The position numbers were made by a program, and so were the translations under genes. Shown here piece after piece: positions 44,535 to 52,123 of a stretch of DNA of 54,735 nt; the stretch's first letter is position 1, and each line of letters starts with the position of its first letter. Under the pieces are notes generated by a model. The model saw only the letters and a list, made by a program, of their open reading frames with translations, had not been told where the DNA came from and made no database searches. Origin of the DNA: Nonomuraea antri (GTDB taxonomy: Bacteria; Actinomycetota; Actinomycetes; Streptosporangiales; Streptosporangiaceae); the NCBI RefSeq assembly GCF_013283785.1, contig NZ_JABCPZ010000048.1, positions 1-54,735 on the forward strand, written 5' to 3'.

Positions 44535-44852
44535 ATGGGCGCGGAAGAGGATTTCAAGCAGGTCGGCGCGGAGCTGGCCGACCTTGGGGTGCAGGTCTCC
44601 AGGATGATGGGCAGGCCCGCGCTCAAGGACCAGGCGGGCAAGGTCTTCGCCAGCCTGCAGCGCGACGGCGCGATGGTGTTCCGGCTGGTCAGAGACACCC
44701 CGGAGCACGCCGCCGCGCTCGAACTGCCCGGGGCGGCCCTGTTCGACCCCATGGGGCAGGGCAAGGTGGTCAAGGACTGGGTGGTCGTGCCCCACTCCTC
44801 GGCCGGGCAGTGGACGGACCTGGCCGAGGTCGCGCTCAGCCGCCCCCGCTGA
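44535..44852 (+). CDS. TfoX/Sxy-like small protein
   Basis: About 105 aa. EEDFKQVGAELADLGVQVSR, MMGRPALKDQAGKVFASLQR and ALFDPMGQGKVVKDWVVVPH resemble the TfoX/Sxy N-terminal fold (MMG-P-LK followed by the FDP-G-G-W-V-VP signature). The actinobacterial members are uncharacterised and not tied to competence. Start ATG 44535 after a G-run; GTG 44529 or 44508 possible. TAGCCT at 44491-44496 may be its -10. Confidence 0.7.
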   Translation: MGAEEDFKQVGAELADLGVQVSRMMGRPALKDQAGKVFASLQRDGAMVFRLVRDTPEHAAALELPGAALFDPMGQGKVVKDWVVVPHSSAGQWTDLAEVALSRPR

Positions 44853-44857
44853 CCCCG

Positions 44858-45229
44858 CTACGCGGCCGGTCCCGGCTTCAGCGCCGCGTCGAGCAGTTCC
44901 TCCAGCCTGCGCTGCGAGCCCTGCAACCGCTGGATCGTCTCGGCCACGTGGTCGCGTTCGCGCCGCAGGTCCTCGATGAAGCCCGGGCAGCCGGACGGCG
45001 CGGGCAGCGCGGCGTCGTCGCCCACGCAGCGCAGCATCCGGCCGATGACGGCGGTCGACAGCCCGGCGGCGAGCAGGCTGCGGATGTGACGCACGGTCAC
45101 CACGTCGGGTTCGGCGTACTCGCGGTAGCCGTTGCCCAGCCGGACCGGCGTGAGCAGGCCCTGCTCCTCGTAGTAACGCAGCAGCCGCTGGTTCACCCCG
45201 GTCCTGCGGGCCAGGTCGCCGATCCGCAT
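44858..45229 (-). CDS. MerR-family regulator
   Basis: About 123 aa. MRIGDLARRTGVNQRLLRYY opens with the MerR helix-turn-helix, followed by EEQGLLTPVRLGNGYREYAE and the wing, then a coiled-coil dimerisation helix (IEDLRRERDHVAETIQRLQG). Two Cys (MLRCVGDD and SGCPGF) could sense metals or redox, but the spacing is not that of MerR or SoxR. AAGGAG six bases before ATG 45229 decides the start; ATG 45256 would run through the promoter of the divergent SDR. Likely activator of that SDR. Confidence 0.9.
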   Translation of the reverse strand: MRIGDLARRTGVNQRLLRYYEEQGLLTPVRLGNGYREYAEPDVVTVRHIRSLLAAGLSTAVIGRMLRCVGDDAALPAPSGCPGFIEDLRRERDHVAETIQRLQGSQRRLEELLDAALKPGPAA

Positions 45230-45239
45230 CCGTCGCTCC

Positions 45240-45271
45240 TTGACCTTCACATCCATGTGATGCCTTACCGT
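45240..45271 (+). promoter_or_regulatory. MerR-type promoter of the SDR gene
   Basis: TTGACC (45240-45245) and TTACCG/TACCGT (45265-45270 or 45266-45271) are 19-20 bp apart, and the spacer holds the perfect dyad TCACAT-CC-ATGTGA (45247-45260). This long spacer with centred dyad is the hallmark of MerR-activated promoters, and a MerR gene lies on the other side. Confidence 0.7.
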
Positions 45272-45309
45272 CCCGATTATTACTGATCACGAAAAGTGAG
45301 GAGACGGCG

Positions 45310-45969
45310 ATGCCGGGTGTGGTGATCATCGGGGCGGGTCCGGGGATCGGGCAGGCGGTGGCGCGGCGGTTCGCCAAGGAGGGCATGCCGATCGCGCTGA
45401 TCGCCAGGAGCGAGCACACGCTGCGGGCCGCGGCAGAATCGGTCGGGGCGGGCGGTGTGCCGGTGGTGACGCTGGCGGCCGACAGTACCGACCAGGACGG
45501 GCTGAACCGCGCGCTCGACGCCGCCACCGCCGCGCACGGCGTGCCGGACGTCGTGGTGTACAACGCCGCGATCATCCAGGCGGACGCGCCGGGCGAGCTG
45601 ACGGTCCGCGCGCACCAGGAGGCGTGGGCGGTGAACGTGGTCGGTGCGCTCAACGCGGCCGCGCACGTCGCGCCCGCCATGGCGGCACGCGGCGGCGGGA
45701 CGTTCCTGATCACCGGCGGCATGCCCGAGCCCAAGGCGGGGTACGTGAGCCTGTCCCTGGGCAAGGCCGGGGTCAGGACCCTGGTCACGCTGCTCGACCA
45801 GGAGTACGGGCCGAGCGGGGTGCACGTGGCCAGTGTCACGGTGGCCGGGCCGGTCGCCCCCGGCACCGGCTTCGACCCGGACGACATCGCCGAGCACTAC
45901 TGGCGGCTGCACGTCCAGCCGCGCCACGCGTGGACGCACGAGGCACTGCACGCAGGCCACGCAGCCTGA
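45310..45969 (+). CDS. SDR-fold protein lacking the catalytic tyrosine
   Basis: 219 aa. Rossmann motif GAGPGIG (8-14), NAA (NAAIIQ) and a typical SDR core (EAWAVNVVGALNAAAHVAPA), but the YxxxK motif is altered: KAGYVSLSLGKAGVRTLV has Lys, while the residue four before it is Leu. It is therefore a non-classical SDR that may bind NAD(P) without the usual reduction chemistry. GTGAGGAG upstream of the ATG. Controlled by the divergent MerR gene through the dyad promoter. Stop codon lies in the first unit of the 14-bp tandem repeat. Confidence 0.88.
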   Translation: MPGVVIIGAGPGIGQAVARRFAKEGMPIALIARSEHTLRAAAESVGAGGVPVVTLAADSTDQDGLNRALDAATAAHGVPDVVVYNAAIIQADAPGELTVRAHQEAWAVNVVGALNAAAHVAPAMAARGGGTFLITGGMPEPKAGYVSLSLGKAGVRTLVTLLDQEYGPSGVHVASVTVAGPVAPGTGFDPDDIAEHYWRLHVQPRHAWTHEALHAGHAA

Positions 45970-46062
45970 GCCGGGCCGCCTGAGCCGGGCCGCCTGAGCC
46001 GGGCCGCCTGAGCCGGGCCGCCTGAGCCGGGCCGCCTGAGCCGGGCCGCCTGAGCCGGGCCG
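45965..46062. repeat. seven exact copies of a 14-bp tandem repeat
   Basis: The unit CCTGAGCCGGGCCG starts at 45965, 45979, 45993, 46007, 46021, 46035 and 46049 with no mismatches. It fills the space between two convergent genes. Because 14 is not a multiple of three, TGA recurs in all three rightward frames, whereas no stop occurs leftward. Confidence 0.97.
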
Positions 46063-46069
46063 CGGGCGT

Positions 46070-46912
46070 TCAGATCATCCGGCGCAGCGCGCTCTCCACC
46101 GCGTCGACCAGCGGATCGCCCGCGGTGCGCGGGTGCCGGACCAGGCCGAACTCGACGTCCGGCAGCGCGGGCAGGGCGTCCGGGTCGTGGCAGATCAGGG
46201 CCGGTTCGAGGTTGGCGGGCATGAGCGCGGCGACGCCGAGCCCGGCCCGCACCGCGGCGAGCACGCCGATCAGGCTGTTGCTCTCGAACGCCACCCGCCA
46301 GCGCCGGTCGGCCCGCTCCAGCGTCTCCAGCACGGACGTGCGCCACGAGCACGGGTTGGAGAACAGCACGACCGGCAACGGGGCGGCCGTCACGTCCGCC
46401 CCCTGGCCGACGGCCCAGACCAGCGGGCGGCGTACCGTCCAGCGCGGCGGGGCGGGCACGTCGGGCACCGCGTCGAGCACCAGCTGCACCCGGCCGGCGT
46501 CGTAGGCCTCCCGCATCGCGGCGTTGGACAGGCTGAGCACCTCCAGCGTCGCGCCGGGGTGCAGCCGGGCGAGGTCGGCGAGCGCCTGCGGCAGCCGGGC
46601 CGCGGCGAGGTCTTCGAGCAGCCCGACGCGGCAGTGGCCGGTGAGCGCGCGCCCGGTCTCGGTGAGCGCCTGCGCCGACAGCGAGAGGATGCGCTCGGCG
46701 TACGGCAGCAGTTCCTCGCCCGCCCGGGTCGGCGAGACGCCGGACGTCGACCGGTTGAGCAGTGGCCGGCCGACGACGCTTTCGAGCCTGCGCAACTGCT
46801 GGCTGAGCGCGGGCTGGGTGTGCCCGAGCGCGGTCGCGGCGCGGCTGATGCTGCCGGCCCGAACGGCGGTGACGAACGACCGCAGCAACGCGGTCTCAAG
46901 ATCCCTGGCCAT
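46070..46912 (-). CDS. LysR-family regulator
   Basis: 280 aa. N-terminal helix-turn-helix (LETALLRSFVTAVRAGSISR, AATALGHTQPALSQQLRRLE with SVVGRPLLNRSTSGVSPTRA) and a periplasmic-binding-like effector domain (~90-275, VGLLEDLAAARLPQALADLA; LVLDAVPD; SNSLIGVLAAVRAGLGVAAL). Divergent from the MFS gene with a T-N11-A type dyad over its own start codon, so it most likely governs that transporter, and perhaps the Rieske gene beyond it. Confidence 0.93.
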   Translation of the reverse strand: MARDLETALLRSFVTAVRAGSISRAATALGHTQPALSQQLRRLESVVGRPLLNRSTSGVSPTRAGEELLPYAERILSLSAQALTETGRALTGHCRVGLLEDLAAARLPQALADLARLHPGATLEVLSLSNAAMREAYDAGRVQLVLDAVPDVPAPPRWTVRRPLVWAVGQGADVTAAPLPVVLFSNPCSWRTSVLETLERADRRWRVAFESNSLIGVLAAVRAGLGVAALMPANLEPALICHDPDALPALPDVEFGLVRHPRTAGDPLVDAVESALRRMI

Positions 46913-46927
46913 AAGAATTCATTATGG
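46909..46927. promoter_or_regulatory. LysR-type binding site
   Basis: CCATAA (46909-46914) and TTATGG (46922-46927) form an inverted repeat containing T-N11-A. It overlaps the LysR start codon (46910-46912), implying autorepression, and lies 57 bp before the MFS start. Confidence 0.5.
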
Positions 46928-46983
46928 CAGGCCCAACGAATTGACCACTTCCTATGGCCCGGCCGCGGACCTACCGTCACCAC

Positions 46984-48225
46984 GTGACCGGATACCGACG
47001 GATACTCGCCCTGCCGGGGATGACGCCGCTGCTGGGCGTCTCGCTGATCGCCCGCGCCGCGATCACCGCCGACGTGATGGCGCTGACCATGTACGTGGTG
47101 CTGGCACTGAAGCTGAACTACGTGGCGGCAGGCGGCGTCGCGGCGGCCATGACCGCCGGGATGGCGCTCGGCGGGCCGCTGCTCGGCCGCCTGATCGACC
47201 GGCGCGGCGCGCGTCCGGTGCTGCTGGCCACCGTCGCGCTGCAGGCCGGGTTCTGGGCGATCGTGCCGCTGCTGCCGTACGCGGTCCTGGTCTGCGCGGC
47301 CTTCGCCGCGGGCCTGCTGATGGTGCCGGTCCAGCCGGTGACCAGGCAGGCGATCGCCGCGCTGACCCCGCAAGGGCGGCGTCAGGCCGCGTTCGCGCTG
47401 GAGTCGGTGCAGGGTGAGCTGTCGTACCTGGTGGGCCCGCCGCTGGTGATCCTCTTCGCGGCGAAGGTATCGCCCGACGTGGTGGCCTGGGTGGTCGGCG
47501 CCGCGATCGTGGCGGGCGGCGCGGGCCTGGCCCTGCTCGACCCGCCGCTGCGGGCCGGGGACGAGGTGAATGTCGGCCCGGCCGACCGGCCCAGGCGCCG
47601 GGAGTGGCTGGGCCCCGGCATGATCGCCGTGCTGGTGATGGCGTTCGGCACCACGATGTTGCTCGCCGGCACCGACCTGGCCATCGTCGCGGCGCTGGAG
47701 AAGGCCGGTCAGGTGTCGTGGGCCGCCGTGGTCGTCGCGGTGTACGGCGTGTCCTCCGTCGTCGGCGGGCTGGTGTACGGCACGCTGCCCAGGCCGCTGC
47801 CCACCTGGCTGCTGCTCGCCCTGCTCGGGCTGGCCACCGTGCCCGCCGGGCTGGCGCCGAGCTGGCCCTGGTTGTGCCTGGCCGCCGCCGGTGCGGGGGT
47901 GCTGACCGCGCCGACCCTGTCCACGATGGCCGACGCGGTGAGCCGGCTGGCACCGCCCGGCGTGCGAGGAGAGGCGACCGGGCTGCAGTCCTCCGCGTAC
48001 GGCGCGGGTTTCGCGCTCGGCTCCCCGATCGTGGGCGGCGCGATCGACCTGGCGGGTCCGGCCAGCGGCTTCGCGGCGGCCGGGCTGGCCGGTCTGGCCG
48101 CCGCGCTGATCGGCTACCTGCTGTCGAAGCGCCGCCGACGATCAGGAGCCGGTGTCGCGGTCGCGCCGGTAGGCGTCCAGGACGAGGCCGTGGAAATGGT
48201 GGACGGCGTGCTCGGAAAGCCCTGA
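46984..48225 (+). CDS. MFS transporter
   Basis: About 413 aa with 12 hydrophobic segments. Motif A-like GGPLLGRLIDRRGARPVLLA after helix 2 and a second-half counterpart are visible. GTG 46984 is preferred (TGYRRILALPGMTPLLG is a usual N-terminus); ATG 46954 would add ten residues. The last 84 bases overlap, antisense, the end of the Rieske gene, and the C-terminal tail encoded there (VAVAPVGVQDEAVEMVDG) is probably not part of the fold. LysR-controlled; could import the substrate of the neighbouring oxygenase or export a drug. Confidence 0.9.
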   Translation: MTGYRRILALPGMTPLLGVSLIARAAITADVMALTMYVVLALKLNYVAAGGVAAAMTAGMALGGPLLGRLIDRRGARPVLLATVALQAGFWAIVPLLPYAVLVCAAFAAGLLMVPVQPVTRQAIAALTPQGRRQAAFALESVQGELSYLVGPPLVILFAAKVSPDVVAWVVGAAIVAGGAGLALLDPPLRAGDEVNVGPADRPRRREWLGPGMIAVLVMAFGTTMLLAGTDLAIVAALEKAGQVSWAAVVVAVYGVSSVVGGLVYGTLPRPLPTWLLLALLGLATVPAGLAPSWPWLCLAAAGAGVLTAPTLSTMADAVSRLAPPGVRGEATGLQSSAYGAGFALGSPIVGGAIDLAGPASGFAAAGLAGLAAALIGYLLSKRRRRSGAGVAVAPVGVQDEAVEMVDGVLGKP

Positions 48226-49275
48226 CCCGGCGGGATCGTAGACGATCTTCCCCTGGGTGAACGCCGGCGTGCGCATGCCGCGCTGCACGCTCTCCACCAG
48301 CGCGATGTCCTCTGCCTGGAGCACCTCGTCGATGTAGCGGATGCTGTCGAGCTCGGCCGCGTTCGGCTGGTCGGTCTCCAGGTAGAAGTCCCACGTCTCG
48401 CGGGTGCGTTCCGGGCCGTCGGGGACGATCTGCAGCACCATGAAGTTCCCCCGGCCTGGGTAGCGCAGCAGGCAGGTGTTGGGCCACAGCCACCACACCG
48501 CGTGCTCGGTGACGGTCGCGTCCGACACGTCGTAGGCGGAGTTCTCCGTGGCGCCGGCCTGGGCCATGTGGCTGGAGTAGATCCCGTACGTGGTGACCTG
48601 GTAGGTGCTCATGTCCACCAGGGACACGAAGTCCTTGTGCGCCACGTGGCAGTGGTAGCACTCCAGGAAGTTGTCCACGACGTTCTTCCAGTTCGAGGCG
48701 ATGTCGTAGGTGAGGCGGCGGGCCAGGGTGAGCTTGGCCACGTCCGGCGCCCGCGCCTGGATCTCGGCCTCCAGGTCGCCGGCCTGCTCGCGCAGCGGGG
48801 CGGCGGCCGGGTCGAGGTTGACGTAGACCATGCCGCCGAACTCGGTGACCTGGACCTGGTCCAGGCAGATCGCCGAGGGGTCGAAGCCCGGCATGCCGCC
48901 GGTGTTGCGGGCCCGGCGTAACCGTCCGGTGAGGTCGAAGTTCCAGGCGTGGTACGGGCACACGATGCTGCGCCGCACCCCGGCGCCCGACAGCAGCTCG
49001 TGCGCCCGGTGCTTGCACACGTTGTAGAAGGCCCGCAGCGTGCCGGCCTCGTCGCGGACGGCGACGATCGGCAGGCCGGCCACCGTGCCCGTCACGTAGG
49101 CGCCCGGCTCGCGCAGCAGCTCCACGTGGCACAGCCACTGCCAGGTGCGGGCGAAGATCGCCCGCTGGTCGACGCCGAACCAGGCCGGGTCGGTGTAGGC
49201 GTCAGCGTGCAGGGACATCGACAGCGCCGGATCCGGATGGTATCCGGTGGAAACGCGGTCGTAGTCGGGTGTCAC
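48142..49275 (-). CDS. Rieske non-heme iron oxygenase, alpha subunit
   Basis: 377 aa. Rieske [2Fe-2S] ligands Cys87, His89, Cys106 and His109 (CKHRAHE, CPYHAW). Catalytic domain with NWKNVVDNFLECYHCHVAHK, giving the mononuclear iron His208 and His213; a third acidic ligand is expected later. This sequence context is that of glycine-betaine, stachydrine or choline-type monooxygenases (GbcA/CntA/CMO-like) rather than classical ring dioxygenases, so N-demethylation of a quaternary amine is a reasonable but unproven role. No reductase subunit gene is seen nearby. Its 3' end overlaps the MFS gene by 84 bp. Confidence 0.92.
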   Translation of the reverse strand: MTPDYDRVSTGYHPDPALSMSLHADAYTDPAWFGVDQRAIFARTWQWLCHVELLREPGAYVTGTVAGLPIVAVRDEAGTLRAFYNVCKHRAHELLSGAGVRRSIVCPYHAWNFDLTGRLRRARNTGGMPGFDPSAICLDQVQVTEFGGMVYVNLDPAAAPLREQAGDLEAEIQARAPDVAKLTLARRLTYDIASNWKNVVDNFLECYHCHVAHKDFVSLVDMSTYQVTTYGIYSSHMAQAGATENSAYDVSDATVTEHAVWWLWPNTCLLRYPGRGNFMVLQIVPDGPERTRETWDFYLETDQPNAAELDSIRYIDEVLQAEDIALVESVQRGMRTPAFTQGKIVYDPAGSGLSEHAVHHFHGLVLDAYRRDRDTGS

Positions 49276-49317
49276 CGGGTACCTCCCATGCTCGGCGGGG
49301 CTGCCGCCCCTGGACGG

Positions 49318-49974
49318 TCAGCCGAGGACGAACGGCAGCCGTCCGGCCAGTTCCCCCAGCTCGGCCCGCTCGGCGTCGGTCGGTGGCCGCCGTCCGGTGC
49401 CGACGAGCAGCGCGTCGGCGTCGGACAGCGACGCGGGGAACGCGGCCCCGGCGATCTTCTCCAGCATCTCCCGCGACCTGGCCAGGCCCTCGGCGGGCGG
49501 CCCGGCCACGCCGGGGAGGTGGGCGACCAGGTCGAGGTGGTGCAGCGTCCACTCCAGGACGTACGCGGACAGGTAGTCGCCGGCCGTGAGGACCTGGTCG
49601 CGGGTGCCGACGCGCAGGCCGGGGTCGGCCAGCTCGGCGGCGCGGCCGGCGGCGGAGCCGACGTCGTCGAGGTGGAAGGTGAGCAGCCGGGGCTCCTGGT
49701 AGGCGGCGGCCAGCCGGACGACCAGCGCGTCGAGCGGGTCGTCACCGGTCGGCGGCGTCGCCGAGACCTCCCAGTAGGTGACCGCGTCGCGGGTCGGCTC
49801 CGCGGCCACCGGCGTGACGAGCGTGATCAGGACGTCCTGGGCGTCGATCACCAGATGGCACACCAGGTCGCGGACGAGCCACCCGGCGCAGCCGGACGGC
49901 CGGGCGAAGTCCTCGTCGGCGAGCCCGGCCACCGCCGCGCGCAACGCCGCCCACGAGTGCGAGAAGAGATCCAC
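49318..49974 (-). CDS. maleylpyruvate isomerase-family mycothiol-dependent enzyme
   Basis: 218 aa. DinB-like four-helix bundle with the metal-binding His pattern of mycothiol-dependent enzymes: WLVRDLVCHLVIDAQ and LEWTLHHLDLVAHL. These proteins use mycothiol to isomerise maleylpyruvate or to conjugate electrophiles; most paralogues are uncharacterised. GTG start six bases after TAACGT (leaderless). It lies 42 bp upstream of the Rieske gene on the same strand, so the two may be cotranscribed. Confidence 0.88.
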   Translation of the reverse strand: MDLFSHSWAALRAAVAGLADEDFARPSGCAGWLVRDLVCHLVIDAQDVLITLVTPVAAEPTRDAVTYWEVSATPPTGDDPLDALVVRLAAAYQEPRLLTFHLDDVGSAAGRAAELADPGLRVGTRDQVLTAGDYLSAYVLEWTLHHLDLVAHLPGVAGPPAEGLARSREMLEKIAGAAFPASLSDADALLVGTGRRPPTDAERAELGELAGRLPFVLG

Positions 49975-49980
49975 ATCGGC

Positions 49981-49986
49981 ACGTTA
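49981..49986 (-). promoter_or_regulatory. -10 box of the mycothiol-enzyme gene
   Basis: TAACGT on the minus strand, then six bases to GTG 49974; leaderless geometry. Confidence 0.45.
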
Positions 49987-50032
49987 GGCGACGATCGCGC
50001 GGCCGGACAAGCACGCCGGGTGCGGCAGGAGG

Positions 50033-51322
50033 TCAGCGGGTCTCCTCCAGCACGTGCCAGCCGTGCCCGGGCACCGTGGCCGGATCCACGCCGGCCGGGT
50101 GGCTCGACTCGGTCACGTCCGCACCGGCCGGGTCCACCGGGAAGCGGTACGGCTCGTCGTCCAGGTTGAGCAGCGTGAGCAGGGCGGCGCCGCCCGCCGG
50201 GTCCGCGGTGCGCAGCGCGGCGGACCGGTTGTCCAGGTGCGTCACCTCGGTACGCGCCCGGGACAGCCACGGGTGCCGCCTGCGCAGCGCGATCAGCCGC
50301 CGGTGCAGCGCGAACACCTCCCGGCCCGGCGGCGGGACCTCGGGGGTGGGCGGGAAGGCCGGTCTGATCGCGTCGTCGCCGCCCTCGCGTTCCTCCTTGA
50401 CCCCGGCCAGCCCCAGCTCGTCGCCGTAGTACACGCTGGGCACCCCGCCCACGGTGAACAGCACGGCCAGCGCGTGCCCCAGGTGCCTGGGATCGTCCAG
50501 GCGGGTGGCGATCCTGGTGACGTCGTGGTTGCCGACGAACGTCAGCGGGGCGAACGTGTCCAGCAGCGCGTCGTGCCGGCCGAGCGCGTGGGCCAGCTCG
50601 AACAGGTTGCGGTCGTTGAGCGAGCTCCAGATCGCCTTCCACAGCTCGTACTGGGTGACGGAGTCGAGCCCGGACTCGGCCACGTAGGCGGCGTAGTCGC
50701 CGTGGATGACCTCGCCGACGAACCACGCGTGCGGGTGCCTGGCGCGCACCTCGGGCAGCACCGCACGCCAGAACCAGGCGGGCACCGCGTAGGCGGCGTC
50801 CAGCCGCCAGCCCGCCGCGCCCCGGTCGAGCCAGTGGTTCAGCACGGCCGCGACGTACCGCTGGACCTGCTCCTGGCCGTGGTCGAGCGCGACCAGCCGG
50901 TGGTGGCCCTCGAACGTGTCGAGCTCGCCGGTCGCCGCGCTCCGCCTGAGCCAGCGCGGGTCGCCCGCGAACGAGCGGCCGACGTGGTTGAACACGCCGT
51001 CGAGCAGGACGGCCAGGCCGCGCTCGGCCGCCGCGGCGACGAGCGCGTCGAAGTCGGCCGCGTCGCCGAGCCTGGGGTCGATGGTGAAATGGTCGACCGT
51101 GTCGTAGCCGTGGGTCTCGGCGGCGAAGATCGGGCCGAGCAGCAGCCCGGTGCAGCCCAGCTCGGCCACCTGGTCGAGCCACGGCGACAGCCGCCGCAGC
51201 CGGTGCCCGCCCATGCCGCCCGCGCCGTTCGCGGTGGTGGGCGCGGTGGTGGGCGCGCCGGTGAAGCCCAGCGGGTAGACGCTCCACCAGATCGCCTGCT
51301 CACCGCGCCACACCACGGACAT
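50033..51322 (-). CDS. alpha-amylase-family (GH13) glycosidase
   Basis: 429 aa, cytoplasmic (no signal peptide). All four conserved GH13 regions are present: I DGVFNHVG (~108-115), II GWRLDAAYA (nucleophile Asp175), III FVGEVI (acid/base Glu204), IV FVGNHD (Asp267). Small C-terminal beta domain at ~345-425. Length and lack of a CBM suggest an intracellular neopullulanase/maltogenic or trehalose-related enzyme acting on short malto-oligosaccharides. A short repeat (APTTAPTT) near the N-terminus comes from a duplicated GTGGTGGGCGCG on the plus strand. No sugar transporter nearby. Confidence 0.93.
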   Translation of the reverse strand: MSVVWRGEQAIWWSVYPLGFTGAPTTAPTTANGAGGMGGHRLRRLSPWLDQVAELGCTGLLLGPIFAAETHGYDTVDHFTIDPRLGDAADFDALVAAAAERGLAVLLDGVFNHVGRSFAGDPRWLRRSAATGELDTFEGHHRLVALDHGQEQVQRYVAAVLNHWLDRGAAGWRLDAAYAVPAWFWRAVLPEVRARHPHAWFVGEVIHGDYAAYVAESGLDSVTQYELWKAIWSSLNDRNLFELAHALGRHDALLDTFAPLTFVGNHDVTRIATRLDDPRHLGHALAVLFTVGGVPSVYYGDELGLAGVKEEREGGDDAIRPAFPPTPEVPPPGREVFALHRRLIALRRRHPWLSRARTEVTHLDNRSAALRTADPAGGAALLTLLNLDDEPYRFPVDPAGADVTESSHPAGVDPATVPGHGWHVLEETR

Positions 51323-51412
51323 CCCCTCCCGGCCTGCACACCCGCCACTCCAGGGATACCTGCCCGCGATCGGCGGGTGGATGTTCTCCCGGCCGCCCGG
51401 GATCGGGTCGCC

Positions 51413-52036
51413 CTATCGCAGCCTCGGGTCGCGTGTGGGGTCGGCGTACATGCGCGGGCACCCCTTCTGGGTGGCCTTGGGCCGCAGTTCGTAGTGCCAG
51501 GGCTCGTTCCGGTAGATCTGGCACAGCCCGTAGCGGGCGCCGTGCCGGGACAGCCAGGTCATGGCGTCGGCCGGGCCGAGGTCGATCGCGTCGCCCGACA
51601 CGTGCAGCGACTTGTCCGGGGTGGCCACCCAGCGGGCGGCCTCCTCTTCCGAGCCGTGCTCGGCGACCGCCTCCCGGCGCAGCCGTTCCTGGTAGGCGGG
51701 GGAGCGCCAGCCGCCGTTGACGACGAATTCGACGCCGTCGCCCGCGGCGTCGGCGGCGGCCCGGCGCACGGCGGCGAGCAGCTTGGGGTCGAGCTCGGCC
51801 ACGGCGGGAACGTCGTCGTCGAAGACCGTCGTGCCGTCGGGGACGGCGCCGTCCGCCTCGCCGAGCGCGCCGTGCTCGGCGCCGTCGCCGCGCAGCAGGT
51901 CGAGCGGCGAGGCCGCCGACGGCAGCAGGTCGTGGACGAGGACGCCGGCGAGCACCGTGCCGGCGATCACCAGGGCGGCGAGTACGGCCACGCGTGCCAC
52001 CCGGGCTGCTGTTCGTGCTGGTCCGCGATGGGTCAT
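51413..52036 (-). CDS. D-alanyl-D-alanine carboxypeptidase, VanY-like (M15B)
   Basis: About 207 aa. N-terminal membrane anchor (ARVAVLAALVIAGTVLAGVL, ~14-35), then an extracellular peptidase M15 domain. Metal-site motifs SLHVSGDAIDLG (S-x-H-x-x-G-x-A/D-x-D) and EPWHYELRP are present, with substrate-side VNGGWRSPAYQERL. It should trim the terminal D-Ala from peptidoglycan stem pentapeptides. Divergent from an OmpR-type two-component system across 87 bp with an 11-bp tandem repeat, an arrangement like VanR/VanS control of VanY. ATG 52036 is used; a TTG at 52048 is less likely. Confidence 0.92.
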   Translation of the reverse strand: MTHRGPARTAARVARVAVLAALVIAGTVLAGVLVHDLLPSAASPLDLLRGDGAEHGALGEADGAVPDGTTVFDDDVPAVAELDPKLLAAVRRAAADAAGDGVEFVVNGGWRSPAYQERLRREAVAEHGSEEEAARWVATPDKSLHVSGDAIDLGPADAMTWLSRHGARYGLCQIYRNEPWHYELRPKATQKGCPRMYADPTRDPRLR

Positions 52037-52082
52037 GGGAGCAGTCAAGGCAGCCGGGTGTTGTCAGCACGTATGAGGTTTT

Positions 52083-52116
52083 CGATACGCCGGCGATATG
52101 CCGGGGCCCATAACCT
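52083..52116 (+). promoter_or_regulatory. OmpR-type tandem repeat and leaderless promoter
   Basis: CGATACGCCGG (52083-52093) is followed directly by CGATATGCCGG (52094-52104), 10 of 11 identical. TAACCT (52111-52116) then lies seven bases before ATG 52124. Placement fits autoregulation by the response regulator and possible control of the divergent VanY-like gene. Confidence 0.6.
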
Positions 52117-52123
52117 CGAACGT

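Noticed and set aside
45965..46062. CRISPR array
   Set aside because: The 14-bp units are directly adjacent with no spacers and no cas genes are near.
51323..51412. Inverted repeat CACCCGCC...GGCGGGTG as a terminator
   Set aside because: The arms are separated by about 25 bases of GC-rich sequence, and such pairs are expected by chance at this composition.
50054..52123. Upstream extension of the VanR-like regulator frame
   Set aside because: The receiver domain begins exactly at ATG 52124, and the extension is antisense to the GH13 and VanY genes.
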